Below, piece by piece: positions 8,796 to 18,142 of a stretch of DNA of 64,000 nucleotides (position 1 is its first letter; each line of letters begins with the position of its first letter). This DNA comes from Paracoccus fontiphilus (GTDB lineage: Bacteria > Pseudomonadota > Alphaproteobacteria > Rhodobacterales > Rhodobacteraceae): NCBI RefSeq assembly GCF_017356265.1, contig NZ_JAFNAW010000008.1, forward strand, positions 30,129 through 94,128, read 5' to 3'. The notes under the pieces were generated by a model. The model searched no databases. It saw only the letters and a program-made list of their open reading frames with translations, and was not told the origin of the DNA. The position numbers and the translations under genes were made by a program.

Positions 8796-9380
8796 ATGCC
8801 CAATGTCTACACCAGTGGAATGGAGCGCCCGATGGCCCTTCGAGACACGCCCCAGACCCCCGCAGACCCAGTGCGCCCCGGCGGCAAGCGGCGCTCGCCC
8901 GCGTCACAGCACGGTTCTGGCAAACAGATCAGCAAGACCCGCCCGGACGGCCCCCGCCAGAGCCGGGAGACGGCCACCACCGGAGGCCAAGCCGTCTCGG
9001 CCCGGCTGTCGCCGGTCGAGCTGGAGGCGTTTGAGACGCTAAAAAGCCGCCATGGCCTCGGCTCGACCTCGGACGCCCTGCGGGGCCTGGTGCGGGCGGC
9101 CTCGGGGATGCTGGAGTTCGACCCCGCCACCGGTGCGCGTCTTGAGGCCATACGGGCCGAACTCCAGGAGATCGGCGTTGCCGTGAACGCAATCGCCCTG
9201 GCGGCGAACCAGGGCCGGATCGATCCAAGCGGTGAGCACTGGGCGGTCCTCAACGCCCTGCGCCAGAGCCTGCCGGAGATGCGCGCCGATCTGCGGGCGG
9301 TGGTGGACGAACAGCGCCGCCGCGGCATCCGGCTCTTTGCAGCATGGAAGGAGGCGGAAGGTGGCCAGCCTCGCGGATGA
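8796..9380 (+). CDS. mobC: MobC-like relaxosome accessory protein
   Basis: This 194-residue protein has a basic, disordered N terminus (about 1-65) followed by a ribbon-helix-helix/MobC region (VSARLSPVELEAFETLKSRH, then ALRGLVRAASG) and a C-terminal helical part with the MobC-type segment IGVAVNAIALAANQG. MobC proteins bind at oriT and help the relaxase open the strand. It directly precedes the relaxase gene and overlaps it by 20 bases. Starts at 8796 or 8832 are both possible; the domain is unaffected. Confidence 0.82.
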   Translation: MPNVYTSGMERPMALRDTPQTPADPVRPGGKRRSPASQHGSGKQISKTRPDGPRQSRETATTGGQAVSARLSPVELEAFETLKSRHGLGSTSDALRGLVRAASGMLEFDPATGARLEAIRAELQEIGVAVNAIALAANQGRIDPSGEHWAVLNALRQSLPEMRADLRAVVDEQRRRGIRLFAAWKEAEGGQPRG

Positions 9381-11256
9381 TCTCATTGGCGAAATCCGGC
9401 TCCGCCGCGTGGGCGGCAGGGCTCCGCGCGACAGCGGGTTGGGCCAAGGGGGACGGCGGCGCAGCGGGGCCGGGGGGTCGTCCTTCTCGGCGCGGGCGCG
9501 CAATCTCTGGCGGGTGGGCCAGGGCTCCAATGCGGCGGTGCTGAAGAAGATCGCGCGCGGCGGCACGCAGACGCCGGGCCGGCTCCAGGCGCAGCTTCGC
9601 TATCTCTTCACGAAGTCCCACGCGCTTTTTGGCAACACGGTTGCGCTTGATCCCGACGCAGAGGGACTCACGGCCGAGCAGCGCAAGGCCATCACGCTGG
9701 ATTGGTCGGACGGCTGGCGGGGCGAGCCGAAGAACGGCCACACCACGCATCTGCTCCTGTCTTTTCCTTACGACTTGTCCCCAAAGAAAGCGCTGCGGAT
9801 CGCAGAGGCCTGGGCCTTCGAGATGTTCCAGTCAGGCACCCATGTGCGGGATGAATGGGCCTATGTGGCGGCGCTGCATACCGACCGCTCGCACCCTCAT
9901 GTCCATATCGTGGTGAACAACCGCGGGCTTGAGCAGGACACCTGGTTCTTCATGGCAAAGGACCATGCCTTCAACCTCGCAACCATGAAGGAGCGGCTGG
10001 TGGAGATCGCGAGCGGGATGGGGGTGGAGCTTGACGCCTCCTCACGCCTCGAGCGGGGCATCCTGACCTATGGGCCCACCCGCGCCGAGATCGAGGGGGC
10101 GGCGCGCGAACATCGTCCGGTGCGCGAGCGGGCGTTGCAGGGCCCGGCGCTCGAGGAAGGGCTTGCAGTAGTGACCCGCAGCGCAGCCACGCTCAGAATG
10201 CTGGCTGGGGTCGCCAGCCTTGCCCGGCTGAAGGAGGTGAAACTGCGCATGGAGCGGGCGGCCGCGATCCTCGAGACCGGCGGCATCCTGAGTGCGAAAA
10301 CCCTGGAGGGTGAGATAATGGACTTGCAGACGAGGGACGTCCCGCACACCCGGCGAAACCTGGACCGGGTGTTTGCCACCTGGCTCGATCGGGTCGAGGG
10401 CGAGATCGCCACCCTTGGTCCCGAGGACCGGCGCGAGATGCGCACGGAACTGGCGGAGGTCACCACCGCGATCCTGCGCGATCTGGGCGATGCACGCGGC
10501 GCCGAGCTGGTCATGGAGCCGCCGCGCTCGGCCCTCTACCGGACCGAGCTTGGAGACAGCGCCATCACCCGCGGGACGGTCACGAAGACCCTGTCCCGGA
10601 CCGCCGCCCTTGAGGTGCGGACCGGGGTCCTGGAGGCGGCCGAAGCCATCGGCATCGAACGGCCCGTGATGGAGCGGCGGCTCGAGCATCCGGCTGCCAA
10701 TGCCTGGCAGGAGCGGGAGTGGGTCAAGGCAGATCTCAGGGCAGTCTCGGTCGCCCGAGGGCTCGATCTCAACGTAAAGGCCGAGCGCGACCAGGTGGCC
10801 GACGTCGTGGACAGCTTCTACGCCACCGCCGCCACGGTGCTGAACCACGCCCTGGGGATGGAGCACGCCCGGGAGACAGTTCACAGCCACGAGAGCGATC
10901 GCCTGGTGCGGACGCTCGAGACGCTGGCCCGGGTACACCGCCAGCACCGCCAGGTCGAGTTCGAGCGGGAGGATCACGCCGAACGCTTCACGCGGGACCT
11001 GAAGGAGCGTTACGGCGAGAGGGTCATGGAGCAGATTGCTTCAGGCGATGATCAGGCACTGGCCTCGGACTTTCCCGAAGCAGGGCCACGCCGAGAGATC
11101 GCCCGTGCCCTGGTCGCAGCCGCCGAGAGCCACGAAAGCCTGGGTCTCTCCCGGCGGCAGGCGGAACTGGCTAGGGAACGGCTGCTCGCGCGCGAGCACC
11201 AGCACGAGAAACCGCAGCATGAGTTGCGCCGCAAGGACTTCGATCTGGATCTCTGA
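9361..11256 (+). CDS. virD2: VirD2-type (MOBP) conjugative relaxase
   Basis: This 631-residue relaxase starts at GTG 9361 behind GGAAGGAGGCGG and overlaps mobC. The catalytic domain is N-terminal: HTTHLLLSFPYDLSPKKA at about 127-144 and the histidine triad LHTDRSHPHVHIVVNNRG, with the three metal-binding histidines near 178, 180 and 182. The attacking tyrosine probably lies in the first 90 residues (LRYLFTKS region). The enzyme nicks oriT and stays bound to the 5' end of the transferred strand. The C-terminal 400 residues are helical and charged and end KDFDLDL, possibly carrying the secretion signal. It belongs with the VirB channel and VirD4 in this window. Confidence 0.93.
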   Translation: MASLADDLIGEIRLRRVGGRAPRDSGLGQGGRRRSGAGGSSFSARARNLWRVGQGSNAAVLKKIARGGTQTPGRLQAQLRYLFTKSHALFGNTVALDPDAEGLTAEQRKAITLDWSDGWRGEPKNGHTTHLLLSFPYDLSPKKALRIAEAWAFEMFQSGTHVRDEWAYVAALHTDRSHPHVHIVVNNRGLEQDTWFFMAKDHAFNLATMKERLVEIASGMGVELDASSRLERGILTYGPTRAEIEGAAREHRPVRERALQGPALEEGLAVVTRSAATLRMLAGVASLARLKEVKLRMERAAAILETGGILSAKTLEGEIMDLQTRDVPHTRRNLDRVFATWLDRVEGEIATLGPEDRREMRTELAEVTTAILRDLGDARGAELVMEPPRSALYRTELGDSAITRGTVTKTLSRTAALEVRTGVLEAAEAIGIERPVMERRLEHPAANAWQEREWVKADLRAVSVARGLDLNVKAERDQVADVVDSFYATAATVLNHALGMEHARETVHSHESDRLVRTLETLARVHRQHRQVEFEREDHAERFTRDLKERYGERVMEQIASGDDQALASDFPEAGPRREIARALVAAAESHESLGLSRRQAELARERLLAREHQHEKPQHELRRKDFDLDL

Positions 11257-11270
11257 ACGAGGGCAGGGCC

Positions 11271-13214
11271 ATGAACCGGATGATCATTGCTATTCCCACG
11301 GGATTGATTGCCGGAGCCCTTGTCGGGCTGATGATCGGAGGCTTGTGGCTGCATTGGCAGCTTGGGGCGGGCATGAATTCGGGACACCTGTTCGTTCTGG
11401 TGACCGAGTTTCCCGGCCTGCGGAGGGCCGGGCAGGATCCCTGGCGTTCGGCCTATGGGATCGTTCTGGCAGGTGCCGTGCTTTTGTCCCTGCTGGCTGT
11501 TGCGTTCACCCTAACCCATCGGCTGACCACCTATGGCACGGCCCATTTCCAGACCCGGCGCGAGATCCGGCGCAACGGGCTCCTGCAGCCCGTGGGGGCA
11601 GGGCTGGTGTTCGGCAAATTCGGCAAGCCGCACAGGAAGGGCCGCTTTGTCTGCGGCAGCTACGACCGCTTCCCCCATGCTCTGGTGGCCGCGCCCACCC
11701 GCTCGGGCAAGGGGGTGGGATACGTGATGCCGAACACGCTGCTCTTTCCCGGCTCCTGCGTGGTGATGGATGTGAAAGGCGATATCTTCGAGGCCACTGC
11801 CCGTCACCGCCAGGCGCAGGGCGACCAGGTGTTCCGCATCGCGCCGTTTGACTTCGAGCACCCGTCGCATCGCTACAACCCACTTGAGCGGATCAGCAGG
11901 ATTGCGGAGACCGACCAGCGGTTCACCGAGCTCTCGAAGCTCGCCAGCTATTTCCTGATCCCGAAGAACGAGAAGGGCGGCGCCTCGGACTTCATCGTGG
12001 GGGCGCGCCAGCTCTTCGTTGCCGGCGGCATGCTGGCCATCGAGCGCGGCACGCCGACGCTCGGCGCCATTGCCCGCATCCTCTTCGATACCGGCAACAA
12101 GGAGGCAGCCTACGCCGCCTTGGCAGCCGAGGCGCGCCACGCCCAGACCGCGACAATCTTTCGTAACTTCTCGGGCCACTCCGACCGGACGCTGTCCTCC
12201 TACGCCTCGGTTCTCGACGGTACCGGCCTTGGCCTGTGGTTCAATCCGCGCATCGACAAGATCACGAGCGCCAACGACTTTTCCTGGGACGACATCCGGC
12301 GGCACCCGCATGCGATCTATGTCGTCGCAAACTCCGACGACATTCCGACGCTTTCGCCGCTTCTGCGGCTGATGTTCGGAGAGTTGATCGCCACCATGCG
12401 CGCGCACATCCCCGACCCGACAACCGAGCCCTGGCCTGTACAGATCATCCTTGACGAATTCGATCAGCTTGGCCCGATGCCGATCATCGTCCAGTCGCTG
12501 AAGCAATTGGCGGGTCACGGCGTGCGGGTGTCGATCATCACCCAGTCGGTGCCGGGATTGGAAACCATCTATTCCGAGAACGAGCGGCTCTCGATCGAGT
12601 CGGCCGCTGGCATGAAGCTCTACATTGCGCCCAACGAGAAGAAGACAGCTGGCGAGGTGTCCGAGGCACTCGGCAAGACCACCCGGCTGTCCCTGAGCGA
12701 CAGCTACTCGCAGAACGGACATGGGATGCTGAAGCGCTCGGTCTCACGGCGCAACGAGGAGCGCCCGCTCATGACCCCTGACGAGGTCCGCAGGCTCCAT
12801 CCCGACAAGATCCTCCTGATCCCTGAGAGGCAGAACCCGATCCAGGTGGACCGGATCGTCTACTGGCAGGACGCCTGGTTCAAGACCATCATCGACGCGC
12901 AGAAGGGACCGCTCCCTTATCCCGATCCGATCCGGGCCGAACTGGACGCCCTGCGAGCCGAGGTGATGGCGCTGAAGGAGGACCGCATCCCCTATTCCGA
13001 TGCCGAACCCAGGAGAGATGGCGCGGAGAGGTCCGAGACGGAGCCTCCCCTGGCGCAAGACGTTGCAGAGACTCATAAGGCCGAGGCCGATGACGCCGTG
13101 ATCGAGGAGCCAGATTTCCAGGCCGCCTCAGACAAGATGGACCATTTTGACAGTAGGTTGCGAAGCAGGGCGAGGGCTCGCCAAGAGCAGGCCAATCCGC
13201 CGGTATCGATATAG
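11271..13214 (+). CDS. virD4: VirD4/TraG-family type IV coupling protein
   Basis: This 647-residue ATPase has two N-terminal membrane segments (about 5-30 and 62-82) and a RecA-like motor domain. Walker A is APTRSGKGVGY (about 140-150), VVMDVKGD is at about 164-171, and the DEFDQLG Walker B is near 395. It carries the relaxase-DNA complex to the VirB channel at the inner membrane. The ATG at 11271 lies 14 bases after virD2, so the two are co-transcribed with mobC. The C-terminal tail is acidic. The family call is firm. Confidence 0.96.
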   Translation: MNRMIIAIPTGLIAGALVGLMIGGLWLHWQLGAGMNSGHLFVLVTEFPGLRRAGQDPWRSAYGIVLAGAVLLSLLAVAFTLTHRLTTYGTAHFQTRREIRRNGLLQPVGAGLVFGKFGKPHRKGRFVCGSYDRFPHALVAAPTRSGKGVGYVMPNTLLFPGSCVVMDVKGDIFEATARHRQAQGDQVFRIAPFDFEHPSHRYNPLERISRIAETDQRFTELSKLASYFLIPKNEKGGASDFIVGARQLFVAGGMLAIERGTPTLGAIARILFDTGNKEAAYAALAAEARHAQTATIFRNFSGHSDRTLSSYASVLDGTGLGLWFNPRIDKITSANDFSWDDIRRHPHAIYVVANSDDIPTLSPLLRLMFGELIATMRAHIPDPTTEPWPVQIILDEFDQLGPMPIIVQSLKQLAGHGVRVSIITQSVPGLETIYSENERLSIESAAGMKLYIAPNEKKTAGEVSEALGKTTRLSLSDSYSQNGHGMLKRSVSRRNEERPLMTPDEVRRLHPDKILLIPERQNPIQVDRIVYWQDAWFKTIIDAQKGPLPYPDPIRAELDALRAEVMALKEDRIPYSDAEPRRDGAERSETEPPLAQDVAETHKAEADDAVIEEPDFQAASDKMDHFDSRLRSRARARQEQANPPVSI

Positions 13215-13217
13215 AGC

Positions 13218-14144
13218 TTACGGGCCGCCCCAGACACTTCGTTCCTGCCAATCTTCCGGAAAGCCCATGGCGCGCAGTTCCAGGTCCGACACTGTTCCCA
13301 GAAGATCAATCAGGCGTGACCGCCAGGTGCTGTCCGTCCGCTGGCTGTCCAGGAGGTGAAGCAGGGCGACCATGACGTTGTAGAGCCTGTTGTCGGGTTG
13401 TGCCTGGCCGGTCGATGTGTCGAGCACCATGTCCCGGCCCCACCGCTTGACCCGCGGGACGCGCTTGACCAGCCGCTTGTTCCACAATCTGGAGTGATGC
13501 GCACAGATGTTGCGGACATACGACAGGGCCTGCAGGACGCCGTCCGTGATCTCCACCGTCGGGAGGCCCAGATCGCGCGTGACGGCGGCCTTGATGGGAA
13601 GGTCCCTGGTGATCTGCACCCATCGGGACAGTTCCCCGAACGTCATCAGTTCGGTGACTGCCCAGAGCGGCGGCAGGTAGGGGTCCGTGTACTTGGTGCG
13701 GTAGTGGGCGATAAAGGTTTCGTCTGACTTTTCCGCCGAACGGGCCAGCTTTGCGAGAAGTTCGGTATGCACCCTGGCGCCCCGGAAAGCGGAGGCACGG
13801 AGATGGGCATGCGCACCGTGCGCATGGGCCAGATGATAGGTCCACCGCGATCGTACATGGATCTCGACGCGTTCGATCGCCTCCAGGAGCAGGAGCCGCA
13901 GCTTGCGGTCGAAGACGTAGCGCTCAATGACCTGGTCGAAGGATGTTCCCTCGGCGAAGCGCTTGCTGCGGGTCTGACCAGGAGGGGGAGGCAACTCGAA
14001 CGGCAGCCAATAGGCGCTCAGTCGATAGTAGCCGACGGTCTCAAGCCACGTCTCTGCCTCGTAGGTATTTCTTACCAGCATGCCACGCTGCCGAAGAAGC
14101 GCAACCTGATCACCTGTAAGAGTGGGGAGCTTTCCGAATTCCAA
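13218..14144 (-). CDS. Abi_2-family abortive infection protein (AbiD/AbiF-like)
   Basis: This is an Abi_2-family protein. It has the family start pattern (LTGDQVALLRQRGMLV), WLETVGYYRLSAYWLPF, a central RNA-binding-like helical region and the HEPN-type RNase motif RNICAHH (R-x4-H) in SYVRNICAHHSRLWN. Such proteins are thought to act as toxic RNases in phage defence. The frame is open up to 14276, but the upstream part runs through the likely virB terminator hairpin. A TTG at 14144 (about 308 residues) gives the usual family length; the start is uncertain. It sits between virD4 and virB11, 3 bases from the virD4 stop in convergent orientation, and looks like inserted cargo. Confidence 0.85.
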   Translation of the reverse strand: MEFGKLPTLTGDQVALLRQRGMLVRNTYEAETWLETVGYYRLSAYWLPFELPPPPGQTRSKRFAEGTSFDQVIERYVFDRKLRLLLLEAIERVEIHVRSRWTYHLAHAHGAHAHLRASAFRGARVHTELLAKLARSAEKSDETFIAHYRTKYTDPYLPPLWAVTELMTFGELSRWVQITRDLPIKAAVTRDLGLPTVEITDGVLQALSYVRNICAHHSRLWNKRLVKRVPRVKRWGRDMVLDTSTGQAQPDNRLYNVMVALLHLLDSQRTDSTWRSRLIDLLGTVSDLELRAMGFPEDWQERSVWGGP

Positions 14145-14168
14145 GAAGACGACGTCCGGATATAAGTA

Positions 14169-14213
14169 ACCCCCCGGTATTGAGCTCGGCCTTTCGGCCG
14201 GTCGCCTGGGGGG
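14169..14213 (-). terminator. probable terminator of the virB operon
   Basis: Read on the minus strand, about 120 bases after the virB11 stop, a CCCCCC/GGGGGG-closed stem encloses GGCC-GAAA-GGCC and is followed by TTACTTATA. The T-run is weak. It lies between the end of virB11 and the Abi_2 gene. Confidence 0.45.
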
Positions 14214-14332
14214 TGTTGTTGAAATGAAGATGGCGATTTGCGCCGGGGATGTCAACCGTGCGGTCCCGTGTCGCAAACCTTATCCATCCCTTTTTATCCT
14301 CTCCGCTCTCCAGTTGCCGCTTGGGGGATACG

Positions 14333-15331
14333 TCAGGCGCTCTCCCCATCGAGCCCCGGAAACCACGTCTCCAGGATGCCCCGCCCGGTGCCGACCCGGC
14401 CAGTCTGCACGACGACATCGACGGACTGGAGAACATAGTCACGGATCTCCGACAGCGTCAGCGGCATGCCTGCGCGCATCACCAGGAAGGCCAGCCGATT
14501 GACGGCCTTGCGCGCGCTTGTGGCGTGGATGGTGGTGACGCTGCCCTCATGGCCCGTGTTGATGGCCTCGAGGAAGGTGGCCGCCTCGGTCCCACGGAGT
14601 TCGCCCAGGATGATCCGGTCGGGGCGCAGGCGCAGGGTCATCTCCAGAAGCCTTCCCGCCGAGCGAGGGGAGGCCTCCGTGCGTTCGGCGATCAGGCTGA
14701 CCGTATTCTCCTGGGCTGGAAGCAGTTCTGTCGCATCCTCGATCAAGGCCAGGCGATGCCCGTCTTCCACCATCCACAGGAGGCGCCGCGCCAGTTCGGT
14801 CTTGCCCGAGGAAGTGCCCCCGGAGATCACGAGGTTCATGCGGGATTGAACGCAGGCCCGCAGGAACGTGTCGGGATCGTCGTGTTTGGTTGCCAGTTCG
14901 CTGATGGCGCGCAGCTTTTGGAGCCGTTCCGCCTCGAGCGACACAGTCTGGTCGCGCAAGAACGGGAAGTGACGGGGGGCCGTGCCGGCCGCCCTGCGGC
15001 GGAACACCCGGATTGAGATCACCGTGCCGCCCGCGGAGGCGGGCGAGATGATGGCCTGGCAGCGCAGGGCGGCTCCGGCAACCTCGACGGTGGTCGAGAT
15101 CGCGGGCTGGCTGTCGGTCAGCGTCAGGCGCTGCTTGTTGGCGATCAGACCCGCCAGATCCCTGACCTCGACCGGCGGGAGGATGATCCTGGCCAGGGAC
15201 ATATGACTGTCGCCTGCGCGCTCGACCCAGACCCGGCCGTCGGCGTTAACAGCGATCTCGATGGTGGCCTCGTCGCCGATCAAGGGCTGCAGGATGCCAA
15301 GCCGGGTTTCCAGGTGGCCCACCTCCGTCAT
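14333..15331 (-). CDS. virB11: VirB11-type traffic ATPase
   Basis: This 332-residue hexameric ATPase of the type IV secretion system acts on the cytoplasmic face. The N-terminal domain spans about 1-145. Walker A is SGGTSSGKTE (about 166-175), the Asp box is LALIEDATEL, the Walker B region is LRLRPDRIILGELRG, and the His box is GHEGSVTTIHA. It overlaps the end of virB10 by 4 bases (ATGA) and is the last gene of the virB operon. The length is typical. Confidence 0.95.
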   Translation of the reverse strand: MTEVGHLETRLGILQPLIGDEATIEIAVNADGRVWVERAGDSHMSLARIILPPVEVRDLAGLIANKQRLTLTDSQPAISTTVEVAGAALRCQAIISPASAGGTVISIRVFRRRAAGTAPRHFPFLRDQTVSLEAERLQKLRAISELATKHDDPDTFLRACVQSRMNLVISGGTSSGKTELARRLLWMVEDGHRLALIEDATELLPAQENTVSLIAERTEASPRSAGRLLEMTLRLRPDRIILGELRGTEAATFLEAINTGHEGSVTTIHATSARKAVNRLAFLVMRAGMPLTLSEIRDYVLQSVDVVVQTGRVGTGRGILETWFPGLDGESA

Positions 15332-16704
15332 GGGAACAACTCCAGGTCGGCGTTCACCATGACCATGACCACGGCGCCCTGGTCGACGCTGATCGTCGCC
15401 GGAATGTCGATGTAGTCCCCGATCACCCCGCCGATCGCGTCGCTGGCGTTGCTGCCGATGTTCTCGGCGGTGTCGCTGGCTATCCCGTCGCCGCTATCCT
15501 CCTCAACGGCGGCCGCGAGCACCGCCGGGGCAGCACCGATGATCGACACGGCTGCCGCCGCCGAGAAGCGCGCCAGGGTGCGGGTATTGACCCGACCCGT
15601 CAGGCCCACCCGCCCCACGCGGTCTGTTCCGTAGGCGGCAAGATCGACCGACTGTCCGTCGGGCGTCACCACCCGGTCCCAGGCCACCATGATCCGCCGC
15701 TGGCCCTTTTCGATGGACGAGCTGTAGCGGCCAAAAAGCCGTGCGCCCCGCGGGATCAGGACATTGGCCATGTCCATCGACCAGACATCATAGCTGACGG
15801 TTGCCGCGACATTGCCTTCGAGCTGGCTTGAGATGGCGTTGGCGAGCGTCGCCTCGATCAGTGTACCCTGAACCACGGTGCGCGAAGGCTCGGAGATGAC
15901 CTCCGCCTGTACGGCCTCGGACCGGCCCGCACGTCGGAACCGTTCGGCGGCGTCAGACCGCTCGTCGATGCCACCCGCCCCATCGTCTTCGCCTGTCCCG
16001 CCCCCGCCTGACCGGTATGCCACCATCGCCGACTGCGTGCGGGCTTGAAGCAGCGCCTCTTCCTCGGCACGGCGGGCCTCGAGCTCGGACCGGCGCCGCT
16101 CCAGCTCTGCCAGGCGCTGCGCTTCCAGATCGGTCTGCACCTGCGTCTGGTTGGCCAGTTCGGCAGCCAGGTCGAGATCGGATTGCAGGCGCAGGTTCTC
16201 GCGGGACAGTTCATCCAGCGCCTGGTCCTTGCGGACTATGTCGCCCTTCAGCCGGTCCAGCTCCGCGCGCAATGCCTCGATATCGGCGGAGGAGGTCTCC
16301 GGGTTGGCCCGCGCCGCGGCAAGCTCTGCCCTGGCTGCCGCGAGGTCTGCTCTGGCCTGCTCCAGGGCCGCCCGCGCTGCGGCTACCTCAGCCTGGGCTT
16401 GCGGATCAGCAACCGTGCGCACGGCGGTGCGCGTGTCCGGCGGGGCTGGCGCGGGGTTCGGCTCGTTCTCGGTCAGCGTGAAGCCGTCAAGCCCCGTGTC
16501 GTCCTGGAACTCGCGGACGTCCGAGGTCGGCAAGGGGGATGGGGCCGGGTCTCCCGACGGGACCACCGTTGCCACATAAGCGCCCCCGGCAAGTCCGGCA
16601 GCCAGCATCCCGGCGGGTAGCGCTAAGCGCCGCCACAGGGGCGGCCTGGCTGCCGGTGGCTGCATCCGGCGCAGCCGTTCCTCCAGGGGATCGGCGTCCG
16701 CCAT
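15328..16704 (-). CDS. virB10: VirB10 envelope-spanning scaffold protein
   Basis: This 458-residue protein has a short cytoplasmic N terminus, one membrane segment at about 30-48 (GMLAAGLAGGAYVATVV), a proline/acidic linker and a long coiled coil (about 85-215, rich in A, E, R and Q). A C-terminal VirB10/TrbI beta-barrel domain follows (about 250-458, e.g. GTLIEATLANAISSQLEG and IPRGARLFGRYSS). VirB10 links inner and outer membranes and senses ATP use by the channel. It joins virB9 with a one-base overlap. The coiled coil is longer than in the Agrobacterium protein (377 residues). Confidence 0.95.
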   Translation of the reverse strand: MADADPLEERLRRMQPPAARPPLWRRLALPAGMLAAGLAGGAYVATVVPSGDPAPSPLPTSDVREFQDDTGLDGFTLTENEPNPAPAPPDTRTAVRTVADPQAQAEVAAARAALEQARADLAAARAELAAARANPETSSADIEALRAELDRLKGDIVRKDQALDELSRENLRLQSDLDLAAELANQTQVQTDLEAQRLAELERRRSELEARRAEEEALLQARTQSAMVAYRSGGGGTGEDDGAGGIDERSDAAERFRRAGRSEAVQAEVISEPSRTVVQGTLIEATLANAISSQLEGNVAATVSYDVWSMDMANVLIPRGARLFGRYSSSIEKGQRRIMVAWDRVVTPDGQSVDLAAYGTDRVGRVGLTGRVNTRTLARFSAAAAVSIIGAAPAVLAAAVEEDSGDGIASDTAENIGSNASDAIGGVIGDYIDIPATISVDQGAVVMVMVNADLELFP

Positions 16705-17435
16705 CAGCGCGTCCTCTGCCCGGCACCAGGCTTTGTACCCTCCACGCAGACATAGGCGTCGCCATAGCGCAGCACCCAGCGTTCCGAGCGCGCGCCCACG
16801 GTGATGACAGTACCGTTTACACTGGTGTTGACACTGTACTCCCGGCCCTTCGCATCGGCCCGGAAGACCGACGGGATGGGCGCGCCGGGCGGGATCTGGA
16901 ACAGGGTGCGCTTTCCGTCATCTGAGATCCCGACTGGAGTGAATTCCGTTGCGCCCTTGCGGCTCAAGACGCGGTAGGTCATCGGCACCTCTGCCGGGAT
17001 TGCTGCCGCCGTGGCCGCGCCGCGGGACCGCGATCCGCCGCTGCCCGGCACGGTGAACTTCACCGACCAGTTGGGCGTGGCCTGCGATGACTCCACGGCA
17101 TGGATGAAGTAGAAGCGCCGGTTGGTCTCGACCGTCAGGTTGGAGCTGACGCCCTCGAGCACCGGCTTGACGGTGAAGACGTTGGAGCCTTCGAGCTTTT
17201 CGACCTGAAAGGCTTCGCTGTCGCCAATGGCAATCGAGCGGATCGTCTCGCCGTTACCCAGTTCGATCAAGGTAACGTTCCGGACCCGGGTGTTGATGGT
17301 ATAAACCTGCCCCTCCTGGAAGGTGGCATAGGTCAGGCGGCTGTCATTTCCGCCGGCGCGGGGGCGTGCTTCCGCATGGGCCAGGGCGGGCAGGGACAGC
17401 GCGAGCAGCGCGACGATCGTGGCGGAGCGGATCAT
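16704..17435 (-). CDS. virB9: VirB9 outer-membrane core component
   Basis: This 243-residue periplasmic protein has a cleavable signal peptide (about 1-21, ending ALAHA). The VirB9/TrbG/CagX features are GQVYTINTRVRNVTLIELGN early and a C-terminal strand-rich domain ending RWVLRYGDAYVCVEG. It partners with VirB7 and VirB10 in the outer-membrane ring. It overlaps virB8 by 4 bases (ATGA). The length is usual for the family. Confidence 0.94.
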   Translation of the reverse strand: MIRSATIVALLALSLPALAHAEARPRAGGNDSRLTYATFQEGQVYTINTRVRNVTLIELGNGETIRSIAIGDSEAFQVEKLEGSNVFTVKPVLEGVSSNLTVETNRRFYFIHAVESSQATPNWSVKFTVPGSGGSRSRGAATAAAIPAEVPMTYRVLSRKGATEFTPVGISDDGKRTLFQIPPGAPIPSVFRADAKGREYSVNTSVNGTVITVGARSERWVLRYGDAYVCVEGTKPGAGQRTR

Positions 17436-18118
17436 GGCCGGGCCTCCATATCCTGGGCATCAAAGCTTTCCGCCGTGACGCGATAATCGGTGACGGTGAA
17501 GCCGAACGGGTTCTCCCAGACGAGTTCCACCGCGCTCGCGGTCGTGGGCTCGAAGGCATAGCGGACCGTGGCATAGAACTTGCCGATCCGATCCGGCTCG
17601 CCGGGCTTCTCGAGGCGCTTGGTAAAGCGGACCTGGGCGGTGTTCTCGGCAACTGGTGTTATCGACAGCACGTCCACAATCACCTTGCCGCTCGATCCGT
17701 AGATCAGCGGCGGATAGTTCGGGTTCGCCTTGTCCCATTGTGCCTTCAGGGCCGCCTGCACGCGCGTCGCCGACATGCGGTAGACCCGCAGGATACGGGC
17801 CTCGGTATCGGCCTCGTCATAGGTCTCTCGGTTCTTGACGTAGTTGTAGAGGAGCGACTGCTCGACGGCCACGCCTTGCTCGACACCGGCCGCCTCGATC
17901 CGGACCGCGCGCTCGGCCAGACCCGTGTCCTTGTCGACGATGGTCACAAAAGCCTGTGTTTCCTTCAGGGGCAGCGTCAGCCCTGCGACGGCAACCCCGC
18001 CGAGGCCCACCAACACCCCGCCGATGGCCACGCCCCAAGCCAGCCGCTCGCGCCGACGGACCCCAAAGATCAGTTCGGTTTCCAGGATCGTCCTGCTGTC
18101 AGCTTCGCCATCCTTCAT
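17432..18118 (-). CDS. virB8: VirB8 inner-membrane assembly factor
   Basis: This 228-residue protein has a short cytoplasmic N terminus, one membrane segment at about 30-53 (VAIGGVLVGLGGVAVAGL) and an NTF2-like periplasmic domain. NYVKNRETYD and the C-terminal NPFGFTVTDYRV match VirB8. It nucleates assembly of the secretion channel. It is followed by virB9 with an ATGA overlap and preceded by virB6 at a distance of 24 bases. Confidence 0.94.
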   Translation of the reverse strand: MKDGEADSRTILETELIFGVRRRERLAWGVAIGGVLVGLGGVAVAGLTLPLKETQAFVTIVDKDTGLAERAVRIEAAGVEQGVAVEQSLLYNYVKNRETYDEADTEARILRVYRMSATRVQAALKAQWDKANPNYPPLIYGSSGKVIVDVLSITPVAENTAQVRFTKRLEKPGEPDRIGKFYATVRYAFEPTTASAVELVWENPFGFTVTDYRVTAESFDAQDMEARP

Positions 18119-18142
18119 GGCAATCTCCAGAACTCGGGCGCC

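Noticed and set aside
14145..14276. Upstream extension of the Abi_2 frame
   Set aside because: It reads through the likely virB terminator hairpin and adds about 44 residues not seen in Abi_2 proteins.
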